Origin: Chitinophagaceae bacterium
Lineage (GTDB): Bacteria; Bacteroidota; Bacteroidia; Chitinophagales; Chitinophagaceae
Direction of reading: 5' to 3'
NCBI GenBank assembly: GCA_026415715.1
Contig: JAOAGO010000019.1
Location: 1-52,324, forward strand
DNA length: 52,324 nt
The number at the start of each line of letters is the position of its first letter. Positions within the stretch are counted from its first letter, which is position 1. Shown here piece after piece: positions 17,214 to 26,540 of this stretch. The translations under genes and the position numbers were made by a program. The notes beneath the pieces are model-generated. The model ran no database searches. It had not been told where the DNA came from and saw only the letters and a program-made list of their open reading frames with translations.

Positions 17214-18146
17214 TTAATACACCGGGTAATATACTTTCATCTGCACATATTGTTCATCGGCAAAATCATATCCGTCGCTGAGAAATTTCATGAAAGGAAT
17301 AGCCATACTGATTAAACCGTGGTCTTTTTTAAACATCTCCAGCGCTTTTATAGCTTTTTGCGCTTCGCCGAAAGGCCCCTGAAAATGCGTCATGAGAAGA
17401 TTGTATCCGAACGGCATTCGTTTATACTCAATATTTCCCGAACCGGGCACTTCAGAAGTAACTCCGATGCTGGCAAATAAAGTAATTTCATCACCTGATG
17501 TTTCCGAATAAAAAATCCTGATGCCGTTATACCCGGCATTTTTCTGTCGGGCATATTCAATTAATTCTTCAAACATTTTCTTCATGGCTGCCCTTTTTTG
17601 CGAAACCGGAACGGTTCGGCGCATGAACAAAAAGGCGGTGTCTTCCACCTTCACCCGCAGAATTTCAAACCCGTAAAATTTGCGGGTATCGGTCATGTAT
17701 TCTTTCAGGTAATCAAGGCTTTTCTCAGAAAACATTTCCGGTTTGGATTTCAAAAAAAGTTTTCCGGCCAGATTCGTTTTATAGGTAAGGGTGATAAAGG
17801 AGCTGTTCGGGGTTGACGTGTCGGTAATGGCCGTATAGGTAATCTTTTTTTTCTTGTTCTTATATGAAAATTCCAAAGTGGATTTATATAAAGTACTTTC
17901 CAGAATTTTTAATCGGAAAAGGCCGTTATCCAGCGTTCGGGTTACACTGTCAACCTTTACATTTTCAGCATGGGATGCAAAAGGCAAAAACCAGTTTACA
18001 ATTTTTTCTACACGGTTGAATTGCTCACCGCATTTGTACATGTTGTAGGGTACCGAAATGGTCTTTGTTAAGGTGGCGGGAATAAAAAATCCTGATAGCA
18101 AAAGCAATGACGTAATAACTGCCGCAAAAATCCCGGTTTTTTTCAT
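17214..18146 (-). CDS. Membrane-anchored protein with SRPBCC/GyrI-like features, unknown function
   Basis: The 310-residue protein begins with a hydrophobic segment (AAVITSLLLLSGFFIPAT, residues about 9-26) that is either a signal peptide or an anchor. The first half (SVPYNMYKCGEQFNRVEKI) resembles a polyketide-cyclase/SRPBCC ligand-binding domain. The second half ends in VQMKVYYPVY, like the GyrI/AraC-effector-binding fold. The pairing of a START-like and a GyrI-like domain is seen in Bacteroidota proteins, but no function is known. It is divergent from the GPH transporter gene, with 158 bp between starts, so the two promoters share this gap. Confidence 0.6.
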   Translation of the reverse strand: MKKTGIFAAVITSLLLLSGFFIPATLTKTISVPYNMYKCGEQFNRVEKIVNWFLPFASHAENVKVDSVTRTLDNGLFRLKILESTLYKSTLEFSYKNKKKKITYTAITDTSTPNSSFITLTYKTNLAGKLFLKSKPEMFSEKSLDYLKEYMTDTRKFYGFEILRVKVEDTAFLFMRRTVPVSQKRAAMKKMFEELIEYARQKNAGYNGIRIFYSETSGDEITLFASIGVTSEVPGSGNIEYKRMPFGYNLLMTHFQGPFGEAQKAIKALEMFKKDHGLISMAIPFMKFLSDGYDFADEQYVQMKVYYPVY

Positions 18147-18304
18147 AGCCTTTCCGTTTCTTCGGCCGTGAAGTTAATGGAATACAAAATTTCAATTCTT
18201 AAGTTTTTTTGCTCACAACAAACGTTTGATTTAATGGTTCGCCGGATTGTTACGTATTTAAAATGACTTGAGTTTATTATTTTTCCCATATTGAATGGCT
18301 TGCC

Positions 18305-20044
18305 ATGAGTCTGGAAAAACCAAAACTCAGCTTTACTCAGATAATAAACATGAATCTGGGATTTTTCGGCATTCAGTATAGTTTTGGTTTGCAGCAAAGC
18401 GCCGTAAACCCGATTTATGATTTTCTGGGAGCCAGTCCCGAAGAAATTCCGCTACTCAACCTGGCCGGACCGCTCACCGGTCTCATCATCCAGCCTGTCA
18501 TTGGAGCGCTGAGTGACAAAACATGGCATCCCCGATGGGGCCGAAGAAAACCTTATTTCTTTATCGGAGCAGTATTATGCAGCATTGCATTGTTTTTTTA
18601 TCCCTTTAGCAGCGCTTTATGGATGGCTGTGGGGTTGTTGTGGATTTTGGATATCGGAAATAACACCGCCATGGAACCCTACCGTGCTTTTGTGGCCGAT
18701 AAACTGAATCCCGAACAACGCGGACTGGGGTTTCAGGCTCAAAGTTTTTTTACGGGGCTGGGACAAACCCTGGCCAATTACTCCATATTGTTTTTTCCGT
18801 TGGTATTTGTGGGTAAAACCGGAAAACTGCCCAACTGGGTATTTGCTTCTTTTTTTTTGGGGGCTTTTTGCTCCATCGCAACCGTTTGGTGGAGCATGAA
18901 AACCACTCCTGAAATTCCGCCGACGGAAGAGGAACTGAAGGAAATAAAAAAATATAATACAGAAAAACCGCACCCTTTCATTCAGGTTATCAGTGTGCTG
19001 GCAGCTATCATAAGCGGACCGCTGCTATTATGGGTATTGATGCGTCAGTTTATTCAGGGACAATCGCTGAATCTGCTTATTCTTCCTCTCAGTGCCACAT
19101 GGGTTATTTTCCTCTATTTAATCATAAAGCACTTTTCTCACATCAGGTTTATCGGTTTTCTCAAAGCAATACTGGCACCATTTTTGGAAATAGCTGAAAC
19201 CATTCGCACCATGCCCCGTGTCATGTGGATGCTGGCCTTGGTCTATTTATTTCAGTGGTATGCCTTGTTCTGTTACTGGCAAAATTCTTCAAAAGCTGTA
19301 GCGCGGAATGTTTATGGTTGGGAATTTCGTGCGCTGACTCCTGAAGAAGAAAAAAAAATAAAAGCTTTTTCAAATTATAAAAAACAGGTACGGCTGTATG
19401 CGGAACAAAATCAAATGAATGAAGTAAAACCGGATGCTATCCGTCCTCAGCAACTTATAGCAAACTGGAAAGAAATAATACCCCTTCAGGGATTTTCCGC
19501 AGAGGATTTGCCGCTTATAACGGCAGTAGAAGAAAATCATCACAGATATGAGAAAGCTGTTTCCGATACCGGGGGCATTAACGGATGGTACAATATTGTC
19601 ACTTTTCTGGTAGCTTTTATGTTGGTAGGACTCGCAAAAAAAATCAGTCCGCGATATGTTCACATGATTTGTCTGATATTGGCCGGTTTGGGTTTCATCA
19701 TCTTTTCTCAGGTAAAACAAATCCCCTTTTTTTATGTAGCGATAACCGGATTTGGCATCGGCTGGGCCAGTATGATGGGAATTCCTTATTTAATGGTAGT
19801 AGGAGACATTCCGAAAGAAAAGTACGGTGTGTTTATGGGAATCATAAACATGATGATTGTGATACCCATGTTTATTCAAACCACGACTTTCGGCTATGTT
19901 TTAAAAAATTTTCTGAATAACGATTCTTCCAAAGCCATTTTGTTTGCAGGTATTTTATTATGGGTTGCTGCCCTGCTCACCTTATTGGTAAAAAGCAAAC
20001 AAAATGTCGGTGAAAAAACATTCATCCCTTCTTCGGGGCATTAA
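18305..20044 (+). CDS. GPH-family (SLC45/sucrose-transporter-like) sugar:cation symporter
   Basis: The 579-residue inner-membrane protein is a major facilitator of the glycoside-pentoside-hexuronide type. Near residues 74-84 it has WHPRWGRRKPYF, the loop 2-3 motif shared with plant sucrose and animal SLC45 carriers. About 12 membrane segments can be counted. A polar stretch of about 95 residues (roughly 328-424, LTPEEEKKIKAFSNYKK onward) interrupts the pattern between segments 7 and 8 and should face the periplasm. It is the first gene of a five-gene operon; the next starts 12 bp after its stop. The neighbouring amylosucrase and fructokinase suggest import of intact sucrose; maltose or trehalose are possible too. 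Confidence 0.85.
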   Translation: MSLEKPKLSFTQIINMNLGFFGIQYSFGLQQSAVNPIYDFLGASPEEIPLLNLAGPLTGLIIQPVIGALSDKTWHPRWGRRKPYFFIGAVLCSIALFFYPFSSALWMAVGLLWILDIGNNTAMEPYRAFVADKLNPEQRGLGFQAQSFFTGLGQTLANYSILFFPLVFVGKTGKLPNWVFASFFLGAFCSIATVWWSMKTTPEIPPTEEELKEIKKYNTEKPHPFIQVISVLAAIISGPLLLWVLMRQFIQGQSLNLLILPLSATWVIFLYLIIKHFSHIRFIGFLKAILAPFLEIAETIRTMPRVMWMLALVYLFQWYALFCYWQNSSKAVARNVYGWEFRALTPEEEKKIKAFSNYKKQVRLYAEQNQMNEVKPDAIRPQQLIANWKEIIPLQGFSAEDLPLITAVEENHHRYEKAVSDTGGINGWYNIVTFLVAFMLVGLAKKISPRYVHMICLILAGLGFIIFSQVKQIPFFYVAITGFGIGWASMMGIPYLMVVGDIPKEKYGVFMGIINMMIVIPMFIQTTTFGYVLKNFLNNDSSKAILFAGILLWVAALLTLLVKSKQNVGEKTFIPSSGH

Positions 20045-20056
20045 ACTACGAGTATT

Positions 20057-21805
20057 ATGATAAAGTACAGAAAAATTTTATTAGTGCTCATAGTCATCGT
20101 GGCTTCCTGCAAACAAAACAATAAGTCTGCATTTGACGACACGGATAGGCAAGCCTGGTGGAAAGAAGCTGTTGTTTATCAGATTTATCCCCGTAGTTTT
20201 CAGGACAGCGACGGCGACGGAGTCGGAGATATCCGCGGCATTATTAGCCGGCTGGATTATATCAAAAGTTTGGGGGTAGATATGGTTTGGCTTAACCCCA
20301 TTTATGTATCACCACAAAAAGACAATGGCTACGACATCAGCGATTATGAAAATATTGACCCTGTGTTTGGTACCATGAAAGATTTTGAAGAAATGGTAAA
20401 AGGTTTTCATGAACGAGGAATCAAAGTAATGATGGATATGGTACTGAATCATTGCAGTGATGAACATCGGTGGTTTAAAGAGGCCAGGAAATCCAGAAAC
20501 AGCCCTTACTACAATTACTTTCATTGGTGGCCTGCCGAAAAAGGAGAACCTCCCTACCGCTGGAGTATTTTTGATGACAAAGGGTACGGATGGGAATACA
20601 ACAAAGCCACAAATTCCTATTATCTGCACTATTTCGCCGACTTTCAGCCCGATCTGAACTGGGAAAATCCGAAAGTGAGAGAAGAATTATATAAAATAAT
20701 GCGGTACTGGTTACAAAAAGGGGTTGACGGATTTCGAATGGATGCGCTTGCGTTTATCAGCAAAGACACTACCTGGCCTCCTTTACCTGCGGAATACAAA
20801 GGAAACTGGACCTTGTATTATGCCAGCGGGCCAAAACTGCACGAATACATACAGGAACTGAACCGGGAAGTGTTAAGCCGGTATGATGTGGTAACTGTGG
20901 CTGAAGCCGTAGGTGACATAGAAAGAGTAAAGAAATTTGTTGACAGAGACCGAAAAGAGCTGAATATGGCTTATCATTTTGAGGCAGTTGATTTCGGCTA
21001 TCAACCCGGGAAATATAAAACCCCCGACCCCAAAGGATGGGATTTGGTAAAATGGAAAAAAATATTCGCCCGATGGGATAGCGCTATGGTTGAAAAAGGA
21101 TGGAATACCGTGTATCTTGGAAATCATGATCAACCCCGTATGCTGACCCGATGGGGCAATGATTCGGTTCCTTACAGAAATTCTGCAGCCAAAATGCTGT
21201 CCACCTTTATCCTTACCATGCGAGGAACACCATACTATTATTACGGTGATGAAATCGGAATGAGCAACATAAAATTTAACCGGATTGAAGACTATAAAGA
21301 TGTAGAACTGTTGACCAACTATGCCCAACTGAAAAGCAAAGGGGGCGATTTAAGGGAATTTCTTGAAGCCATGAAAATAACATCCCGCGATAACGGCCGC
21401 ACCCCTATGCAATGGAATTCTTCTGTTCATGCAGGATTCACCAAAGGAACGCCCTGGTTGCCTGTAAATTCAAATTATAAATTCGTAAACGTGGCCGCTC
21501 AGGAACAAGACTCTTCTTCGGTTCTGAATTATTTCCGACGGTTGATAAAATACAGGAAAAACAATAAAATCCTGATCTACGGCTCTTTCCGGTTGGTTGA
21601 CGAGCAAAACCCGGATGTTTTTGCTTATGTAAGAGAAACAAAAGAAAAGAAAATTCTGGTTGCGTTGAATTTTAAAAATAAAAATTCGTACTATGTTCAT
21701 GATTTGCCGGCCGAAAAACTAAAGTTGGTTATGGGTAATAACATAAACCCTTCTTCGCCCGGAACTTTAAAACCTTATGAAGCGGTAATTTATGAGTTGC
21801 AATAA
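20057..21805 (+). CDS. Lipoprotein alpha-glucosidase, glycoside hydrolase family 13
   Basis: The 582-residue protein carries a lipobox (LIVIVASC, Cys18), so it is anchored in the envelope and faces the periplasm or cell surface. The GH13 barrel shows YPRSFQDSDGDGVGDIRGI, MVLNHCSDEH, GVDGFRMDALAF, TVAEAVGD and LGNHDQPR. The catalytic set is Asp229 (nucleophile), Glu283 (acid/base) and Asp358 with His357. It belongs with alpha-glucosidase/oligo-1,6-glucosidase enzymes that release glucose from the non-reducing end. The residue after the nucleophile is Ala rather than the Val typical of alpha-1,6-specific enzymes, which favours alpha-1,4 substrates; that is inference. It is the second gene of the operon, 11 bp before the sugar-porter gene. 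Confidence 0.9.
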   Translation: MIKYRKILLVLIVIVASCKQNNKSAFDDTDRQAWWKEAVVYQIYPRSFQDSDGDGVGDIRGIISRLDYIKSLGVDMVWLNPIYVSPQKDNGYDISDYENIDPVFGTMKDFEEMVKGFHERGIKVMMDMVLNHCSDEHRWFKEARKSRNSPYYNYFHWWPAEKGEPPYRWSIFDDKGYGWEYNKATNSYYLHYFADFQPDLNWENPKVREELYKIMRYWLQKGVDGFRMDALAFISKDTTWPPLPAEYKGNWTLYYASGPKLHEYIQELNREVLSRYDVVTVAEAVGDIERVKKFVDRDRKELNMAYHFEAVDFGYQPGKYKTPDPKGWDLVKWKKIFARWDSAMVEKGWNTVYLGNHDQPRMLTRWGNDSVPYRNSAAKMLSTFILTMRGTPYYYYGDEIGMSNIKFNRIEDYKDVELLTNYAQLKSKGGDLREFLEAMKITSRDNGRTPMQWNSSVHAGFTKGTPWLPVNSNYKFVNVAAQEQDSSSVLNYFRRLIKYRKNNKILIYGSFRLVDEQNPDVFAYVRETKEKKILVALNFKNKNSYYVHDLPAEKLKLVMGNNINPSSPGTLKPYEAVIYELQ

Positions 21806-21816
21806 ATCGAAATTTT

Positions 21817-23136
21817 ATGAATAAACATCTCATCATATGGTCGGTTACCGTAGCACTGGGCGGGTTACTCTTTGGTATGGATGTGGCTAATATCTCCGGT
21901 GCGGAACAAAGAATTCAAACCTTGTGGAACCTGAGCGACATCATGCACGGCACGGTCGTGGCCATAGCCTTGTACGGAACCATTCTTGGTGCTGCTTTCG
22001 GAAGCATCCCCGCCAACCGGTATGGAAGAAAAAAAACCTTAATAGCCATTGGTATCATTTTTTTGGTTTCGTCGTTAGGAAGTGCACTGGCTCAGGATGT
22101 ATATACTTTCATGTTTTTTCGTTTTCTGGGTGGCATCAGTATCGGAGCTTCATCGGTAGTTGCGCCGGTATATATTTCTGAAATAGCGCCGCCCCGGCAT
22201 CGGGGTAAGTTGGCTATATCATTTCAACTCAATGTAGTTATAGGAATTTTACTGGCCTATTTCTGTAACTACCTGCTCAGAGGTACCGGCGGCGAAAATG
22301 ACTGGCGGTATATGCTGGGTATTGTGGCTATTCCCTCCGCGTTCTTTTCCCTGCTTATGTTTTTTACTCCCGAAAGTCCCCGCTGGCTGCTTTTGCACAA
22401 ACAAGATAAAGAAAATGCAGCGAAAGTGCTTTTGGCCGGCGGCGCTGATCCTGAAAATCTGACGGTGCTCATCAATGAAATCATGGATTCAGGAGAGCAA
22501 CTGGGAAAAAAAGACTTTCTTTTTTCACGAAAATATTGGCGATTTCTGGTTTTAGCTTTTCTCATGGCCTGCTTTAATCAGCTTTCAGGTATAAATGCCG
22601 TCATCTATTTTGCACCACGAATTTTTGAAATGGGAGGGTTGGGTAAGGAAGCTGCTTTTCTTTCCAGCGCCGGTATAGGGCTGGTCAATCTGATGTTTAC
22701 CGTTTTCGGGTGGTATCTGATAGACCGAAGCGGCAGAAGATCACTCCTGTTTATCGGCAGCATCGGTTATATTATTTCGCTGACGCTGATGTCGCTGGCT
22801 TATGCCGGAATAATCCGGTCCGGACTGGTACTGTTTGTGTTTTTATTTATTGCGGCACATGCTATCGGACAAGGTTCGGTCATCTGGGTTTTTCTGTCTG
22901 AAATTTTTCCCAACACCGTTCGTGCACAGGGCGCCTCGTTCGGATGTTTGACGCATTGGCTATTCGCAGCACTGATTTCACAAACCTTTCCCTTTTTCGC
23001 TAACCGGTTTGGAGGATCCTATATTTTCGGATTTTTTGCGTTCATGATGGTATTGCAACTTCTCTTCGTATGGAAAATGATGCCGGAAACCAAAGGAGTT
23101 TCTCTGGAAAAAGTGAACCTTAAGGTTTTGCATTAA
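21817..23136 (+). CDS. Sugar porter family MFS transporter
   Basis: The 439-residue inner-membrane protein is a 12-segment sugar porter of the XylE/GLUT type. Family motifs are GGLLFGMDVANISGA in segment 1, NRYGRKKTL between segments 2 and 3, PESPRWLL at the end of segment 6, FNQLSGINAVIYFAPRIF in segment 7, DRSGRRSLL and the C-terminal PETKG. Such proteins are proton symporters or facilitators for hexoses. In this operon it can import glucose or fructose released outside by the GH13 lipoprotein, the trehalase and the GH65 enzyme. The PfkB kinase gene starts 9 bp after its stop. Confidence 0.93.
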   Translation: MNKHLIIWSVTVALGGLLFGMDVANISGAEQRIQTLWNLSDIMHGTVVAIALYGTILGAAFGSIPANRYGRKKTLIAIGIIFLVSSLGSALAQDVYTFMFFRFLGGISIGASSVVAPVYISEIAPPRHRGKLAISFQLNVVIGILLAYFCNYLLRGTGGENDWRYMLGIVAIPSAFFSLLMFFTPESPRWLLLHKQDKENAAKVLLAGGADPENLTVLINEIMDSGEQLGKKDFLFSRKYWRFLVLAFLMACFNQLSGINAVIYFAPRIFEMGGLGKEAAFLSSAGIGLVNLMFTVFGWYLIDRSGRRSLLFIGSIGYIISLTLMSLAYAGIIRSGLVLFVFLFIAAHAIGQGSVIWVFLSEIFPNTVRAQGASFGCLTHWLFAALISQTFPFFANRFGGSYIFGFFAFMMVLQLLFVWKMMPETKGVSLEKVNLKVLH

Positions 23137-23145
23137 ACATCAAAT

Positions 23146-24108
23146 ATGAAAAAAATTCTTTGCATAGGCGAGGCTTTAATTGATATGATTTGTACAGACA
23201 AGGGTAAACCGCTAAGCGAAGGTGTACATTTTGTTAAAAAGGCTGGCGGTGCGCCAACCAATGTAGCCGCTGCCGTGGCCGCTTTTGGGGGGGCGGTACA
23301 CCTGGCGGCAAAAGTGGGCAATGATCCTTTTGGTCACCACCTTATTCAGGTATTGCAATTCTTTGGGGTTAATACTAATTGGGTTTTGCAGGATGAGCAA
23401 CATTTTACCACATTTGCTTTTGTTTCGCTCATGGAAAACGGAGAAAGAGATTTTTATTTCAATCGAGGTGCCGACGGTGAACTGTCCGAACAAGATATAA
23501 ACACGCTGGAAATGGAAGATTACGGTATCATACATTTCGGGTCGGCTACAGCCTTTCTCCCGGGGCGCCTGAATCAAACCTACCATAGCCTTTTTAAAAA
23601 AGCGCAAACCAAAAATATTTTTATCAGCTTTGACCCCAACTATCGTCATCTCCTTTATCATAACAGGAGGAACGAATTCATTCAGCAAAGTATTGAATTT
23701 ATAAGCAAGTCTCATTTTTTTAAGGTCAGCGATGAAGAGGCTTTGCTCATCACCGGGCAACCCACCGTGGAGCAGGCAGCCGATGCTTTCTTCGGGCTTT
23801 CCGGGGCTGTTTTTGCCATCACCTTGGGAAATCGGGGAGCCATTTTAGGGATAAACCGGAAAAAGATTGTTATTGAAAGTATAAAGGTTCAGGTCGTGGA
23901 TACAACAGGCGCCGGTGATGCTTTTGTCGGAGCCGTTTTGTTTCAACTTGCTGAAAAAAATCTTCAGGTTGATGATATGTTGCACGAAGAAGAATGGAAA
24001 AAAATAATATACAATGCAAATAAAGCGGGTGCACATACCTGCGCTTATCTTGGCGCCATGGAGGCCTTTCGTCATCTGAACAAATCTGTTTTTTTAAAAA
24101 ACAGTTGA
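23146..24108 (+). CDS. PfkB-family carbohydrate kinase, probable fructokinase
   Basis: The 320-residue cytoplasmic kinase has the two PfkB signatures: GGAPTNVAAAVAAFGG near residues 31-46 and DTTGAGDAFVGAVLF with catalytic Asp258. The N-terminus ILCIGEALIDMICTDKG and the segment ISFDPNYRHLLY are like bacterial fructokinases. It would convert fructose to fructose 6-phosphate. Its place between a hexose transporter and an amylosucrase-like enzyme, which releases fructose from sucrose, supports this substrate. Ribokinase or 2-keto-3-deoxygluconate kinase remain possible from sequence alone. Confidence 0.88.
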   Translation: MKKILCIGEALIDMICTDKGKPLSEGVHFVKKAGGAPTNVAAAVAAFGGAVHLAAKVGNDPFGHHLIQVLQFFGVNTNWVLQDEQHFTTFAFVSLMENGERDFYFNRGADGELSEQDINTLEMEDYGIIHFGSATAFLPGRLNQTYHSLFKKAQTKNIFISFDPNYRHLLYHNRRNEFIQQSIEFISKSHFFKVSDEEALLITGQPTVEQAADAFFGLSGAVFAITLGNRGAILGINRKKIVIESIKVQVVDTTGAGDAFVGAVLFQLAEKNLQVDDMLHEEEWKKIIYNANKAGAHTCAYLGAMEAFRHLNKSVFLKNS

Positions 24109-24128
24109 AAAAAAGTTTTTAACAGAAT

Positions 24129-26030
24129 ATGAAGAATTCGGTTTTTCATGATATCGCTGAGTTGGAAAAAAAACGTTTTGAAGAGCGACTAGGTGAAAGA
24201 ATCCGGGCTTTAGAAAATAAATTTGAAGAATTATACGGACATCATCCCGCCCGGAATACATCATGGCAAGCCTTAATGGCGGCACTTCAGGAAGGCTTTG
24301 CGAATCGTCCGGAGCAACTAAAAGAAAGAGACGAACAAAAAAGCTTTTCGCCGTCAAAGCCCTGGTTTATCAGCAACCGGATTGCAGGTATGAGCCTTTA
24401 TGTAGATCGTTTTTGCGGAACGCTATCTCAGCTGAGGGATAAACTGGATTATTTTGAAACACTCGGAGTAAATCTTTTGCATCTGATGCCGTTGTTTACC
24501 AGTCCGCCGGATGAAAGTGATGGCGGATACGCCGTTTCCGATTTCAGGAAAGTTGATCCCCGTTTTGGAACGCTGGAAGATCTGCTGCAGTTGCAGATGG
24601 AAATGCAGAATAGGGAAATGTACCTCATGCTGGATATCGTGTTAAATCACACCTCACATAAACATGAATGGGCCAGACGGGCCCGACAGGGCGAAAAAAC
24701 GTATCAGGAATATTATTATTTTTTTCCCGACCGTACAGTTCCGGATGAGTTGGAGAAGACCATGCCCGAAGTATTCCCCGAGTCGGCTCCCGGAAATTTC
24801 ACTTACGTGCCGGAAGTAAATCAATGGGTCATGACGGTCTTTCATCATTATCAGTGGGATTTGAATTACAGAAATCCGATGGTATTGGTGGAGATGATAA
24901 AGAATGTTCTTTTCTATGCAAACATCGGAGCCGATATACTGCGACTGGATGCACCGGCTTTTATCTGGAAAGAAAAAGGTACAAACTGTCAGAATCTACC
25001 GGAAGCTCATAAAATTTTACAAATCATTAAAGACTGTGTTCAGATAGTCGCACCGGGCATGGCTTTGCTGGCTGAAGCGATTGTCGCTCCCCATGAAATC
25101 ATGAAATATTTCGGAAACGGAAATGAAGAGTGCGACCTGGCATACAATGCCACCCATATGGCTTTACAATGGGATGCGCTGGCTACCGGCGACACAAACG
25201 TTATGCTGGCAGCAAGGTCTGTACTCTCGCAGAAACCGTTGGGCACTTCATGGATTAATTATACCCGTTGTCATGATGATATCGGATTGGGCTATGATGA
25301 CGAAATGATTCGGCAAGCCGGGTACGACCCCGTACTGCACCGGCGCTTTATCAGAGATTATTATTCAGGAAAATTTCCGGGTTCAACGGCAAAAGGGGCT
25401 TTATTTTCCGTAAATGAAAAGACAGATGATGCCCGCATCAGCGGCACTTTAGCCTCTCTTTGCGGACTGGAATATGCATTAGATCATCAGGATAAAAAAG
25501 AGATCGATTTAGCCATCCGAAAAATTTTTCTGATGCAGGCACACAGTTTTTTTCTTGGGGGAATACCTATGATATTTTACGGCGATGAAACGGGACAACT
25601 TAATGATTATCATTACAGAAATGAACAAGACAAAAATTATGATAACCGCTGGATGCATCGCCCGGTAATACAGTGGAATAAAATTAAAAATATTCATGTT
25701 GAAGGAACGATTGAAAATATCATTTTTTACGGCACAAAAAAACTAATTACTATTCGTAAAAATTTACCGGCATTTGCCGACTCCAATAATATCCACTGGT
25801 TAAATACCGGAAGCAAACATATTGCAGCTTATTCCCGATATGCTGAGGAAAGTACTGTTTTTTGCTTCTTCAATTTCAGTAATAACGAAAATGTTATTTC
25901 AGAAAAATTATTCCCCGGGTTCGGACTGCAGGGAAAAATACTTTTTGATCACTGGTCAGAACAAGAATTTGATCTGAATAATGCTTTACGTCTTTTGCCT
26001 TATCAGTTTCTGGTTTTGACACAAAAATGA
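24129..26030 (+). CDS. Amylosucrase or sucrose hydrolase (GH13 subfamily 4)
   Basis: The 633-residue enzyme has no signal peptide, so it acts in the cytoplasm. It follows amylosucrase closely: an N-terminal helical domain, then MSLYVDRFCGTLSQLRDKL, LLHLMPLFTSPPDESDGGYA, LNHTSHKHEWA and YYYFFPDRTVPDE. The catalytic residues are Asp274 in ILRLDAPAFIWK, Glu316 in LAEAIVAPHE, and His382-Asp383 in YTRCHDDIGLGYDD. These enzymes cut sucrose and either pass glucose to a growing alpha-1,4 glucan or to water, releasing fructose. Sequence does not separate the two outcomes. It ends the operon 20 bp after the fructokinase gene, which would use the fructose. Confidence 0.9.
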   Translation: MKNSVFHDIAELEKKRFEERLGERIRALENKFEELYGHHPARNTSWQALMAALQEGFANRPEQLKERDEQKSFSPSKPWFISNRIAGMSLYVDRFCGTLSQLRDKLDYFETLGVNLLHLMPLFTSPPDESDGGYAVSDFRKVDPRFGTLEDLLQLQMEMQNREMYLMLDIVLNHTSHKHEWARRARQGEKTYQEYYYFFPDRTVPDELEKTMPEVFPESAPGNFTYVPEVNQWVMTVFHHYQWDLNYRNPMVLVEMIKNVLFYANIGADILRLDAPAFIWKEKGTNCQNLPEAHKILQIIKDCVQIVAPGMALLAEAIVAPHEIMKYFGNGNEECDLAYNATHMALQWDALATGDTNVMLAARSVLSQKPLGTSWINYTRCHDDIGLGYDDEMIRQAGYDPVLHRRFIRDYYSGKFPGSTAKGALFSVNEKTDDARISGTLASLCGLEYALDHQDKKEIDLAIRKIFLMQAHSFFLGGIPMIFYGDETGQLNDYHYRNEQDKNYDNRWMHRPVIQWNKIKNIHVEGTIENIIFYGTKKLITIRKNLPAFADSNNIHWLNTGSKHIAAYSRYAEESTVFCFFNFSNNENVISEKLFPGFGLQGKILFDHWSEQEFDLNNALRLLPYQFLVLTQK

Positions 26031-26097
26031 GGTTATAAATTTTTCTTCAGAATCGGATTGTCTGCAAAACAGGCAGATAGAGCCGGGACAGCCTTAT

Positions 26098-26463
26098 TTA
26101 AAGAAGTGTTTGGCCAAAATAAAGCGTAAGTATAAACGTGAGCAGCAGGTTTAAAATTTCATGAAGAGAAAACCAGCGCTGGTTTTCTTTGTCATATCCT
26201 TTCAGAAAAGAAAAGGCAGTGAGTACAAATAACAGCGCATTAAAAGTAAAAGCTATAAGCCGGCTTCCTTTACCAAAAGTGATGAGTTGGTAAGAATAGA
26301 AACCGCAAAAAACAAACAGACACATCAACAAAGTAAGTGTAATGTTTACCGCGCTTCTTTTTATTTTGGGATTATTCAAATACATAGAATACATGCTGCC
26401 AAAAGCCATAGCTCCGGAAAGCATTAAAAGAAACGCCGGTATGTGTGCCATTTGCGAAAACAT
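26098..26463 (-). CDS. Small four-helix membrane protein, unknown function
   Basis: The 121-residue protein has about four hydrophobic helices: AFLLMLSGAMAFGSMYSM, ITLTLLMCLFVFCGFYSY, LIAFTFNALLFVLTAFSFL and LNLLLTFILTLYFGQ. No family is recognised. I use the ATG at 26463; a TTG nine bases upstream would add three residues. It is convergent with the amylosucrase gene and lies downstream of the AraC-type regulator gene on the same strand, 77 bp apart. Confidence 0.65.
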   Translation of the reverse strand: MFSQMAHIPAFLLMLSGAMAFGSMYSMYLNNPKIKRSAVNITLTLLMCLFVFCGFYSYQLITFGKGSRLIAFTFNALLFVLTAFSFLKGYDKENQRWFSLHEILNLLLTFILTLYFGQTLL

Positions 26464-26540
26464 AGCGAGCAATTAAAGTGTTGCTGTAAAGGTATCGGCA
26501 ACCGGTAAAGCGGGTATTATCAAAATATCACAAATTATTA

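Noticed and set aside
24129-26030. Trehalose synthase or sucrose phosphorylase instead of amylosucrase
   Set aside because: The YVDRFCG, SDGGYA, LNHTSHKHEWA and FFPDR motifs and the N-terminal helical domain are specific to the amylosucrase group.
26050-26085. Terminator between the amylosucrase gene and the convergent membrane protein gene
   Set aside because: A TCTGC/GCAGA inverted repeat is present but the stem is only 5 bp and no T-run follows on either strand.
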